Shown: piece after piece, positions 45,711-52,658 of the stretch
Layout of the letters: each line of letters starts with the position of its first letter
Numbering within the stretch: the first letter of the stretch is position 1
Source: Cytobacillus oceanisediminis
GTDB taxonomy: Bacteria > Bacillota > Bacilli > Bacillales > Cytobacillaceae
Reading direction: 5' to 3'
NCBI RefSeq assembly: GCF_003182355.1
Contig: NZ_QGTW01000003.1
Span: 124,001 to 188,000, forward strand
Length of the DNA: 64,000 nucleotides
Made by a program: the position numbers and the translations under genes
The notes under the pieces: model-generated
Database searches by the model: none
What the model saw: only the letters and a program-made list of their open reading frames with translations
Told to the model about the DNA's origin: nothing

Positions 45711-45726
45711 AGTGAACCGTATCACA
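45711..45726 (-). promoter_or_regulatory. CRP/FNR-type operator upstream of the orphan DUF2249 gene
   Basis: TGTGATACGGTTCACT on the minus strand is an exact TGTGA-N6-TCACT site. A TAAAAT near 45690-45685 predicts a start about 41 bases from its centre. Toward the MFS gene, a TATAAT at 45778 puts the same box near -71.5, so it might serve both. Confidence 0.75.
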
Positions 45727-45819
45727 GCTATCCTATGATATTTACCGTTTTTCTTTTTAACCTTCTAGTTAAAGAGTTATAATGGTGTAAAGTGAACTAT
45801 TCCCAGGAAGAGAGTTAGT

Positions 45820-46980
45820 ATGAGATATTTTATTTTCTTCATTGTAATTGTGGCTTTTATAGATACATTTTCACAGCTGCCCATCATGAGTCCCTTTGCC
45901 AAGTCTATTAGTCCGTCACCAGCTTTTATTGGATTAATTGTCGGTATGTATTCATTTTCGAATATGATCGGCAATGTTTTGGCCGGTTATTGGATTGATA
46001 AAAGCGGTGCAAAAAATGTCCTGGTATCGGGACTTGCTTTAACAGGATCCATTTTGGTGCTGTACCCACTTGTTGGTACCCCGATGCAATTAATTGCCAT
46101 CAGATTTCTCCATGGCCTGTTCGGAGGCTTTCTTGTTCCAGCAGCATTCACAGTCATCGCAAACCGCGGAAAATCAAATAAACAAGGCAAAGCGATGGCT
46201 TTATCAGGTGCGGCCGTAGGAAGCTCAGCCATAATGGGGCCTGCATTTGGTGCTGTTGTCGCCTCCAAATACAGCGTAGATTGGGTATTTCTAATTATTG
46301 CCGCAACAATGATCAGCAGCGCTGTCTTTGCTTTTACTTTTTTGACATCAAAGCGCAATGAAGAAGCGAAGCGGACTGATGCCCATTCAGAGAGACTTTT
46401 GCCTTTAATGAAGGAACCGATGCTTGCTGTAAGCTATGCCGGAGCTTTTTCGCTTATGTTTGCACAGGGAACACTTGCCTATCTTCTGCCCTTACAGGTT
46501 GAGAACCTGCAATTCAATTCTATTTTCAGCGGAATTTTGTTAAGTACCTTTGGAATGACTGCTATCCTTATTTTTCTTTTGCCTATCAATAAAATCTTCG
46601 ATAAGTATAAGCACCAAAACACAATGATGACAGGCATGATTATTATAGGCATGGCACTTATTCTTCTGAGTTCAGCTTCTTCTCTTGCCTATATGTTTTT
46701 CTGTATGGTCCTATATGGTACAGGGTTTGCCCTGCTATTCCCTTCAATTAATGCTCTTATTGCAAAATATACGACAGAAAAAACAAGAGGAAAGGCATTT
46801 GGACTCTTTTATGCATTCTTTTCGTTAGGTGTTGTTGCGGGTTCCACATTTTTGGGTGTATTGGGCGTATCATTTAGAGATGGATTTGCTATAGCTGCAG
46901 TAGTCTTACTGTTTACCGTTTGTGCCATGCACCTTTATTTTAGGAAAAACAGCACATCATTTTTAAAAAGCCAGGAGTGA
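45820..46980 (+). CDS. MFS transporter
   Basis: A 386-residue, 12-helix major-facilitator protein. It has the loop 2-3 motif A-like GYWIDKSGAKNVLVSG (56-71) and MFLHGLFGGFLVPAAFTVIANRG-like helix 4 (here RFLHGLFGGF). It resembles drug/metabolite exporters; the substrate is not assignable. TATAAT at 45778 is a plausible -10. The small Cys-rich gene follows after 6 bases, so the two form an operon ending at 47146. Confidence 0.87.
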   Translation: MRYFIFFIVIVAFIDTFSQLPIMSPFAKSISPSPAFIGLIVGMYSFSNMIGNVLAGYWIDKSGAKNVLVSGLALTGSILVLYPLVGTPMQLIAIRFLHGLFGGFLVPAAFTVIANRGKSNKQGKAMALSGAAVGSSAIMGPAFGAVVASKYSVDWVFLIIAATMISSAVFAFTFLTSKRNEEAKRTDAHSERLLPLMKEPMLAVSYAGAFSLMFAQGTLAYLLPLQVENLQFNSIFSGILLSTFGMTAILIFLLPINKIFDKYKHQNTMMTGMIIIGMALILLSSASSLAYMFFCMVLYGTGFALLFPSINALIAKYTTEKTRGKAFGLFYAFFSLGVVAGSTFLGVLGVSFRDGFAIAAVVLLFTVCAMHLYFRKNSTSFLKSQE

Positions 46981-46986
46981 ATGAAT

Positions 46987-47127
46987 ATGAGAGAATTAAT
47001 AGGCAGCTGCTGCGTTTGCGGTAAACAGCTGTATTGCCTGGACGGCTTTTTCAACGGGATATACACCGAAAATAACGAAACCATCTGTTTTGATTGTTCG
47101 GAGGAAAGGGAAAAATCCGCAGAGTGA
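46987..47127 (+). CDS. Small four/five-cysteine (zinc-ribbon-like) protein
   Basis: A 46-residue protein MRELIGSCCVCGKQLYCLDGF ... ICFDCSEEREK: a C-x2-C pair, a middle Cys and a second C-x2-C pair, fitting a small zinc ribbon. I chose ATG 46987 because AGGAG, which overlaps the MFS stop region, is nine bases before it; ATG 46981 is too close. Terminator-like hairpin begins inside its last codons. Function unknown. Confidence 0.72.
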   Translation: MRELIGSCCVCGKQLYCLDGFFNGIYTENNETICFDCSEEREKSAE

Positions 47128-47146
47128 CTATCTGCGGATTCTTCTT
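47111..47146 (+). terminator. Terminator after the Cys-rich gene
   Basis: AATCCGCAGA and TCTGCGGATT pair around GTGACTA (with the stop codon in the loop) and are followed by CTTCTTTATG. Confidence 0.7.
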
Positions 47147-47182
47147 TATGCTTATAACAGAGTTTATATCTCTAAACTTTGA

Positions 47183-47311
47183 TAACTGTCTAGCTTGGGC
47201 ACCCTATCGACTCGACGTGCTTCCCTCACCTCTTCTACGATAAATCATTGTCCTGTGGGCCTCAGTCCACCACGCTCCGTTGATGGGTAAGGGTGCCTGC
47301 GCTTTTCTTAT
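47183..47311 (-). repeat. Dispersed repeat, family B, inverted long copy
   Basis: On the minus strand AAGAAAAGCGCAGGCACC starts the element and GGGTGCCCAAGCTAGACAGTTATC ends it, the same termini as the copies at 10277, 15720 and 15850. The interior is diverged. It overlaps the last codons of the NO reductase gene and would be in its 3' untranslated region. Confidence 0.7.
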
Positions 47312-49674
47312 TCATCATCATCGGTGCTAAGATCTCTAACAGGAAGAGGTTCAATTTCCTTATGAGTTACTTTACGCAGATTGAACATAGCCTTTATTGA
47401 GAAAAGCACTAGTGCAACAACACCAACAAGGAAGATGGTATCCGGCACGGATCTTAAAGTTAATAAAGATTGGATAATATCCTGCTTTAAAAAGTCTGCT
47501 GAGCGTGAAGCAGCATAGCCGTTCACATAAGCTTCTTTCATTTGCAGGAATCCGACTGGAAGCAGGGAAGCAAAAACCATTCCAGCAAGCCCCACATTCA
47601 GCATGATGCAGCTGAATTTTAGCCATTTGTCGTTCCATTTCTCCGGTTTGACAATATTTCGTAAAGAGTAAAGCAATACTGCTATTGCAAACATGCCGTA
47701 TACACCCATCATGGCTCCGTGACCATGTGCCGGGGTTAGGAATTGCCCATGCTCAAGGAAGCTGACAGCTGGCAGATTAATCAGGAAGCCTAATACTCCC
47801 GCACCAACCAGGTTCCAGATTGCTACAGAAATCAAGAACCAGAAAGTAGCTTTATAAGGAAAGTCTACACCGCCATCTCTCATCATTTTATATTGGTCAT
47901 ATGCTTCAAGAATCAAAAGAGTCAATGGAATAACTTCAAGTGCTGAGAATACTGCTCCCAAGCCGATCCAAATTTCAGAAGAGCCATTGTAATAGTAATG
48001 GTGTCCTATGCCAATAACACCGCTGCCAAGCAGCAAAATTAGCTGGAAGTAAAGAGCTTTAACAGTTGAGCTCTTAGTTACAAGCTTCATTTGTACTAAT
48101 AGGAATCCAATAACTACCACAGCGAATACCTCAAAAATACCTTCTACCCACAGGTGAATGATCCACCAGCGCCAGTAATCGGCAAAGGTAAAGCTCGTAT
48201 CCGGATTCATTAAAAACGCGAACAGGTAGAAAAATGGTACAGCTATCGCTGCGTAGAATAAAAGGTGAATCAAACCGCCTTTATCATTCTCGCGCTTTAA
48301 CCCGCTCTTAATTCCACGGTATACAATGAACAGCCAGATTAACATTCCTGCAGCCAAAACTCCCTGCCATAAACGGCCAAGCTCCAAATATTCCCACCCC
48401 TGATGTCCGAGCAGGAACCACTTGTTTCCTAAGTAACCATTTGCTCCAAGCCATTGGCCTATCATGCTTCCCCCAACTAGGACAACAAGTGCCCAGAACA
48501 GGATATCAACAAGAAGTCCTTGCTTTTTCGGTTCATGTCCGCCTACTAATGGTGCAACAAAAATACCCATGCCGAGCCAAGCTGTTGCAATCCAGAAGAT
48601 GGCAAGCTGCAGATGGTAGCCTTTAGCAATATTGAATGGAAGAATATCATGGATCCACTTGATGCCAAAGAAGCTGTCAGGTTCGACATAATAGTGGGCA
48701 AGCAATGCACCAAACATGGCCTGGACAAAAAATAGAACAGTTACAATTAAGAAATACTTTCCGGACTTTAATTGAGAAGAAGTTACCGGAAGTTTCGCTA
48801 AATCAATTCGAGGGAAATTTCCGTCTCTATATGCCTCTTCCATTCCCAAATGATAGCGGTAAAATACAAACAGGATAAGCCCGACAAACAGAATCAGTAC
48901 TGTAACACTTGCACCGCTCCACCAAATGGCAGAGAAGGACATTTCATTGCCTGCATCCTCGTAGTAAGGCCAGTTATTCGTATAAGTAATATCATCATTA
49001 ATTCGTTCCGTACTGGAAAGCCATGCTGTCCAGAAAAAGAAATCAGAAATCTGCTGGATTTGGTCTCCTGAAGCAACATAAGCTCTTTCCTCAGCAGGCA
49101 TATGTTCTTCCTTGATTAATTCCGCTTTTAATCCCCACCCGTCACCCTCGGTAAAGACTTTTCGATAGAACTCTCCTACTTTTTCATACCCATATACCTG
49201 TGCAGCTGTTATCACCATTGTATCTGAATCAGGGTCGTATCTATTTTCCCGCATTTCTCTTTTTACCAGGTCCCTAATTACGGTTTGTTCCTCACCGGTA
49301 ATCTCATCAAACGGCTTTCCAAATTTTTCTTCAGCCCTAAAATCCTGCATGCCCTCGGTGTAAACGGTTAAGGCTTCAGCTGTGTAGTCCGGACCCATAT
49401 AGGAACCATGGCCAAGCACAGTACCATAATCCATCAATCCGTACTTCTGGAAAACCGCCTGGCCTCCCATGATCGTTTCCTTTGTAAGAATAACCTCTCC
49501 CTTTTCATTTGTTACCTCAAGCGGCCGTGGGGCCTGCTCCTTAAAGATCCAATAACCTCCCATCAAGAGAACTGTAAAGCTGGCAATTATGGTGAAAATA
49601 AGAATGGATTTTAATAGTGCATTTTTATTTCTTTTCACCACTTTATTAATAGGTGTACCACGGTTGACTTCCAT
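47308..49674 (-). CDS. norB: Quinol-dependent nitric oxide reductase, large subunit (qNOR)
   Basis: A 788-residue single-subunit NO reductase: 2 NO are reduced to N2O with quinol electrons. The N-terminal ~220 residues are an extracytoplasmic extension with cytochrome c-like fold but no heme-binding CxxCH. Then about 13 helices follow with the heme/FeB ligands YHLQLAIFW, HLWVEGIFEVF (His and the FeB Glu), GHHYYYNG (His pair) and HGHGAMMGVYG. AAGGAAGCG precedes ATG 49674. A TGTGA-type site lies at -41.5 of a TAGAAT promoter, and it is transcribed divergently from a CRP/FNR gene. No nitrite reductase gene is in the window, so detoxification or partial denitrification are both possible. Confidence 0.95.
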   Translation of the reverse strand: MEVNRGTPINKVVKRNKNALLKSILIFTIIASFTVLLMGGYWIFKEQAPRPLEVTNEKGEVILTKETIMGGQAVFQKYGLMDYGTVLGHGSYMGPDYTAEALTVYTEGMQDFRAEEKFGKPFDEITGEEQTVIRDLVKREMRENRYDPDSDTMVITAAQVYGYEKVGEFYRKVFTEGDGWGLKAELIKEEHMPAEERAYVASGDQIQQISDFFFWTAWLSSTERINDDITYTNNWPYYEDAGNEMSFSAIWWSGASVTVLILFVGLILFVFYRYHLGMEEAYRDGNFPRIDLAKLPVTSSQLKSGKYFLIVTVLFFVQAMFGALLAHYYVEPDSFFGIKWIHDILPFNIAKGYHLQLAIFWIATAWLGMGIFVAPLVGGHEPKKQGLLVDILFWALVVLVGGSMIGQWLGANGYLGNKWFLLGHQGWEYLELGRLWQGVLAAGMLIWLFIVYRGIKSGLKRENDKGGLIHLLFYAAIAVPFFYLFAFLMNPDTSFTFADYWRWWIIHLWVEGIFEVFAVVVIGFLLVQMKLVTKSSTVKALYFQLILLLGSGVIGIGHHYYYNGSSEIWIGLGAVFSALEVIPLTLLILEAYDQYKMMRDGGVDFPYKATFWFLISVAIWNLVGAGVLGFLINLPAVSFLEHGQFLTPAHGHGAMMGVYGMFAIAVLLYSLRNIVKPEKWNDKWLKFSCIMLNVGLAGMVFASLLPVGFLQMKEAYVNGYAASRSADFLKQDIIQSLLTLRSVPDTIFLVGVVALVLFSIKAMFNLRKVTHKEIEPLPVRDLSTDDDE

Positions 49675-49708
49675 TGTTTTCGCTTCCTTTCTGTTTGAGT
49701 ACTCTTTG

Positions 49709-49772
49709 ATTCTATTACTCTTTTTAAAGTGTTTTTGTGAGAAACCTCATTAATAGGCTGTGATTTTTCACA
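49709..49772. promoter_or_regulatory. Divergent control region norB / CRP-FNR regulator
   Basis: Two palindromes lie back to back. TGTGAGAAACCTCATT (49736-49751) has one mismatch to TGTGA-N6-TCACT and is 41.5 bases from the start predicted by TAGAAT (49714-49709, minus) for norB. TGTGATTTTTCACA (49759-49772) is a perfect TGTGA/TCACA repeat with only 4 spacer bases, about 40 bases from the start predicted by TAAAAT (49793, plus) for the regulator, suggesting autoregulation. Confidence 0.7.
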
Positions 49773-49889
49773 CTATTTGAGAAAGAGAATCATAAAATTT
49801 CTTTCTATATGATGCAGCTCACTTATTGCAATAGCTACAGCTGTTAAACTGAGAGCAAATAGACGTAATCGTACTGGAAGGTGATCTAA

Positions 49890-50579
49890 TTGAGAAAAGA
49901 GGAGATTGAAAAGAGGATAGGCAGTGTTCCTTTATTTAAAGAACTCAATAGAGAAGAGCTGTCTCCAATTGTTGAAATAGCCCAGACACGTTTCTATAAA
50001 CAAAAGATGTATGTATTTATGCAGGGTGATCCTCTGGATCGGGTATTTTTTCTTCATTCAGGCAAAGTAAAAATATATAAAACTGACTTGTCCGGGAGGG
50101 AACAAATCGTTTCAGTTCTGGAAGCTGGTGAGATGTTTCCGCATGCAGGCTTCTTTAGAAAGGGCCTATATCCGGCACATGCAGAAATTATGGAGGAAGC
50201 ACAGCTGGCTGCAATTCCAATTGACCGCTTTGAACAAATTCTTATTTCTTACCCTGAACTTTGCATAAAACTCTTTAAAGTGCTTGGTGAAAAGATTATT
50301 GATTTACAGAATCGGCTTGAGGAACAAATTCTCCATAATACACATGAACAAATCATCATGCTTTTATTAAGGCTTTGCAAAACCAATGGCGTAAAAGCCG
50401 ATGAGGTCTATAAGATCACCACCCACTTTACAAACAGAGAGCTTGCCAATATGATTGGCACTTCTAGAGAAACCGTAAGCAGAACCATTAACCATCTAAA
50501 GAAAAAGGGTTATCTTGCAACAGATGAATCAGGTTATTTCTTAATCGACCGCAGCCAGCTGAAAGAACAAATTATTTAG
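49890..50579 (+). CDS. CRP/FNR family transcriptional regulator
   Basis: A 229-residue regulator: cyclic-nucleotide-binding-like beta-roll (1-120), dimer helix (about 120-150) and winged helix with TNRELANMIGTSRETVSRTINHLKKKG. The recognition helix keeps Arg193, Glu194 and Arg198 (R-E-T-V-S-R), the residues E. coli CRP uses to read TGTGA. There is no Cys cluster for an Fe-S centre; the two Cys (125, 163) are isolated. The signal is unknown: NO through heme (DNR-like) or redox are candidates. The start is TTG 49890 behind GGAAGGTGATC. It is the first gene of an operon running to 52616. Strongly similar to the regulator at 62951. Confidence 0.92.
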   Translation: MRKEEIEKRIGSVPLFKELNREELSPIVEIAQTRFYKQKMYVFMQGDPLDRVFFLHSGKVKIYKTDLSGREQIVSVLEAGEMFPHAGFFRKGLYPAHAEIMEEAQLAAIPIDRFEQILISYPELCIKLFKVLGEKIIDLQNRLEEQILHNTHEQIIMLLLRLCKTNGVKADEVYKITTHFTNRELANMIGTSRETVSRTINHLKKKGYLATDESGYFLIDRSQLKEQII

Positions 50580-50603
50580 GAATTTCTATAAGGAGGATTA
50601 ACA

Positions 50604-50846
50604 ATGGAGAATAAAATAGTTGAGCTTGATGTAAGAGAGGATTTAAAAAATAAACTGGAACCGTTCCAGAAAATAATGACTGCCATAACAGAGCTTGATT
50701 CGAATGATGTCTTTATTCTGCATACCCCCTTTAAGCCTGTGCCTCTTTTTGGAGTGTTAAAAGCAAAGGGTTTTGAACACAAAGCTGAAGAGATTGAAAA
50801 AAAGCATTGGAAAATAACTTTTACCAAGAGGAGTGAATCATTATGA
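50604..50846 (+). CDS. DUF2249 protein 1
   Basis: An 80-residue protein. LDVREDLKNKLEPFQKIMTAI corresponds to the TusA-like first strand and helix; FILHTPFKPVPLFGVLKAKGFEHKA and KKHWKITFTK complete the fold. The TusA carrier Cys (CPxP) is missing, with LEPF in its place, and the protein contains no Cys. It starts 24 bases after the regulator behind AAGGAGG and overlaps the next gene as ATGA. The function is unknown. Confidence 0.82.
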   Translation: MENKIVELDVREDLKNKLEPFQKIMTAITELDSNDVFILHTPFKPVPLFGVLKAKGFEHKAEEIEKKHWKITFTKRSESL

Positions 50847-51049
50847 AACTGGATAACCGGGGACTTGAGCCACCCCAGCCAATGATGAGGACTCTTGCAG
50901 CCCTTGAAAGCCTTTCCGGCGATAAAACCTTATTAATTATCAATGACAGGCGCCCAATGTTTCTTTATGAACAGCTGGATGAATTGGGTTACGAGCATGA
51001 AACCACTGAACAAAATGATGGAAGTTTTTTAATAGAAATTAAGAAATAA
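50843..51049 (+). CDS. DUF2249 protein 2
   Basis: A 68-residue protein, LDNRGLEPPQPMMRTLAALESL then LLIINDRRPMFLYEQLDELGYEHE. The RGLEPPQPM stretch lines up with the TusA motif RGLxCPxP, with Pro at the position of the sulfur-carrying Cys. It is translationally coupled to DUF2249 protein 1 (ATGA overlap) and followed 13 bases later by the membrane protein. It may partner with protein 1 as a heterodimer; this is inference. Confidence 0.85.
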   Translation: MKLDNRGLEPPQPMMRTLAALESLSGDKTLLIINDRRPMFLYEQLDELGYEHETTEQNDGSFLIEIKK

Positions 51050-51062
51050 GCAGGTGATCCCA

Positions 51063-52304
51063 TTGCTTACAAATACAAAAAGTGAAACGAATATTAAACT
51101 CCCTTTTTCATTTATATTATTCAGCATGTTTAGTTTAATCGGATCCCTTTTCTTTATACTTTTTCAGGGAGACTTCATTATTAAAGGCCAATTCCGAGTA
51201 CCGGGAATCTGGTCGGCTGCCCACCTATTTGTATTGGGATGGGCGTTAATGGCGGCAATGGGAGCCATGTATCAGCTTGTTCCGGTGGCCTTTCTAACAC
51301 CAATATGGAATGAAAAATTCGGGTTCATCCAATTTGGAATAACAGCTTTTGGCATCCTGTATTTTGCCCATGTCCTCTTTTACAGCCCGCAGGATGCCCT
51401 GCTGCCTGGCCTTATTACATTAACAGGGATTATGATGTTCCTGCTGCAAATGCTGATGACATTAAAAAAACAAGCAAAGCCCAATGTACTGACTCTCTTT
51501 GTGGGAACCGCCCTGGCCACCTTGTTCACAACAATCTTACTGGGCATTACGATGGTAATCAGCATGAAGACCGGCTATGCTTCTGATCACTACCAAGCTA
51601 TCTTTAAAAGCCATTTGCTTCTTGGGACAGCAGGCTGGTTTACACTATTAATCTTTGGTTTTTCCTATAAAATGGTGCCGATGTTTTCCTTGTCTCATGG
51701 TTATAGCATGAAGCCGGCGAAATATGTTTTTGCCTTTTATGGAGCGGGATTAGCGCTGTCATTTATCGCATTATTTGCAGAACAGAATTTGCTTTTCACT
51801 GCAGGATTGCTCGTTCTTGCGGGCGGGTTCACTTGCTTTGCCTGGCATTTGCAGCAAATCTTAAAGAAAAGAATAAAGAAGAAACTTGATTATTCCTTCC
51901 GTTTTGCTCTGCTTGCAATTCCTGCCGGATTAATGATCCATTATGCAGCCTTCGCAAACTCGCTTTTTGGCAATTTTGAAAACACTGCAGGATTCTTAAT
52001 TTTTGCATACCTGATGCTTTGGGTGGCTTTAAGCATCTTCGGCTATCTATTTAAAATTGTTCCTTTTCTATGGTGGACATGGAAATACAGCAAGGAAATC
52101 GGCAAACGGAGTGTACCTTCACTTAAAGATATGATGGATGACAAAGCCTCGATCCCTGTTCTCTCTATCCTTATCCTGGGTGTCTTGGGTGTGACGGCTT
52201 CCATCATATTTGAAAACAACGTCTTATTCTTAACTAGCCAGATGATGGTGTTGGGTGCATGCCTTAGTTTCAGTTTTTTGATTATAACAGTTATTAAAAA
52301 ATAG
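51063..52304 (+). CDS. Polytopic membrane protein (NnrS-like / heme-copper-related)
   Basis: A 413-residue protein with about 12 membrane helices. Two similar stretches are visible: AAHLFVLGWALMAAMGAMYQLVP (near 50-72) and KSHLLLGTAGWFTLLIFGFSYKMVP (near 180-204), each with H-L, a G-W and G-x2-Y-x2-VP. That pattern resembles NnrS and other heme-associated proteins of NO and denitrification clusters. I chose TTG 51063 because AGGTGATC would otherwise be inside the coding region of the GTG 51054 start. The context with a CRP/FNR regulator and the nearby qNOR supports an NO or respiration role; it is not proven. Confidence 0.75.
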   Translation: MLTNTKSETNIKLPFSFILFSMFSLIGSLFFILFQGDFIIKGQFRVPGIWSAAHLFVLGWALMAAMGAMYQLVPVAFLTPIWNEKFGFIQFGITAFGILYFAHVLFYSPQDALLPGLITLTGIMMFLLQMLMTLKKQAKPNVLTLFVGTALATLFTTILLGITMVISMKTGYASDHYQAIFKSHLLLGTAGWFTLLIFGFSYKMVPMFSLSHGYSMKPAKYVFAFYGAGLALSFIALFAEQNLLFTAGLLVLAGGFTCFAWHLQQILKKRIKKKLDYSFRFALLAIPAGLMIHYAAFANSLFGNFENTAGFLIFAYLMLWVALSIFGYLFKIVPFLWWTWKYSKEIGKRSVPSLKDMMDDKASIPVLSILILGVLGVTASIIFENNVLFLTSQMMVLGACLSFSFLIITVIKK

Positions 52305-52316
52305 GAGGAGATTTCC

Positions 52317-52616
52317 ATGAACTTAAAAGATTTAGTGCTAACTAACTTAAAAAGAGTAATGGATCCGGAGCTTAATATAAATGTAGTTGATTTGGGGCTC
52401 ATTTATGAAGTGGACTTCCCTGAAGATGGCAAAGCTTTAATAACGATGACCCTTACAACACCTGGCTGTCCGCTACATGACAGTATAGTCAGCGGCGTAA
52501 AATACTGCATCGAAGAGCTGGAGGAATTTTCTTCTGTTGATGTTAATCTGGTCTGGGAGCCTGCATGGACACCTGAAAATATGACGCCTGAAGGAAATAG
52601 ACTCTTAAGGGGATAA
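52317..52616 (+). CDS. DUF59/MIP18 family protein (Fe-S assembly type)
   Basis: A 99-residue protein with the MIP18 (SufT/PaaD-like) pattern: VMDPELNINVVDLGLIYEV, then TMTLTTPGCPLHDSIVSGV with the single conserved Cys, and VNLVWEPAWTPENMTPEGN. These proteins help mature Fe-S proteins. AGGAGGAG precedes ATG 52317. It is the last gene of the regulator operon. The Fe-S link suggests the operon repairs or supplies clusters under NO or oxygen stress (inference). Confidence 0.9.
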   Translation: MNLKDLVLTNLKRVMDPELNINVVDLGLIYEVDFPEDGKALITMTLTTPGCPLHDSIVSGVKYCIEELEEFSSVDVNLVWEPAWTPENMTPEGNRLLRG

Positions 52617-52620
52617 AATG

Positions 52621-52655
52621 AAAAAAAGCGCCCAAAATTCTTGGGCACTTCTTTT
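52621..52655. terminator. Terminator between DUF59 gene and ypvA
   Basis: GCGCCCAA and TTGGGC(A)C pair around a short loop, with AAAAAAA before and CTTCTTTTATTTT after; the genes are convergent. Confidence 0.75.
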
Positions 52656-52658
52656 ATT

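Noticed and set aside
49890..50579. Regulator as an oxygen-sensing Fe-S Fnr
   Set aside because: No N- or C-terminal Cys cluster; only isolated Cys125 and Cys163.
52043..52402. 119-codon minus-strand frame
   Set aside because: Antisense to the end of the membrane protein and start of the DUF59 gene; no family features.
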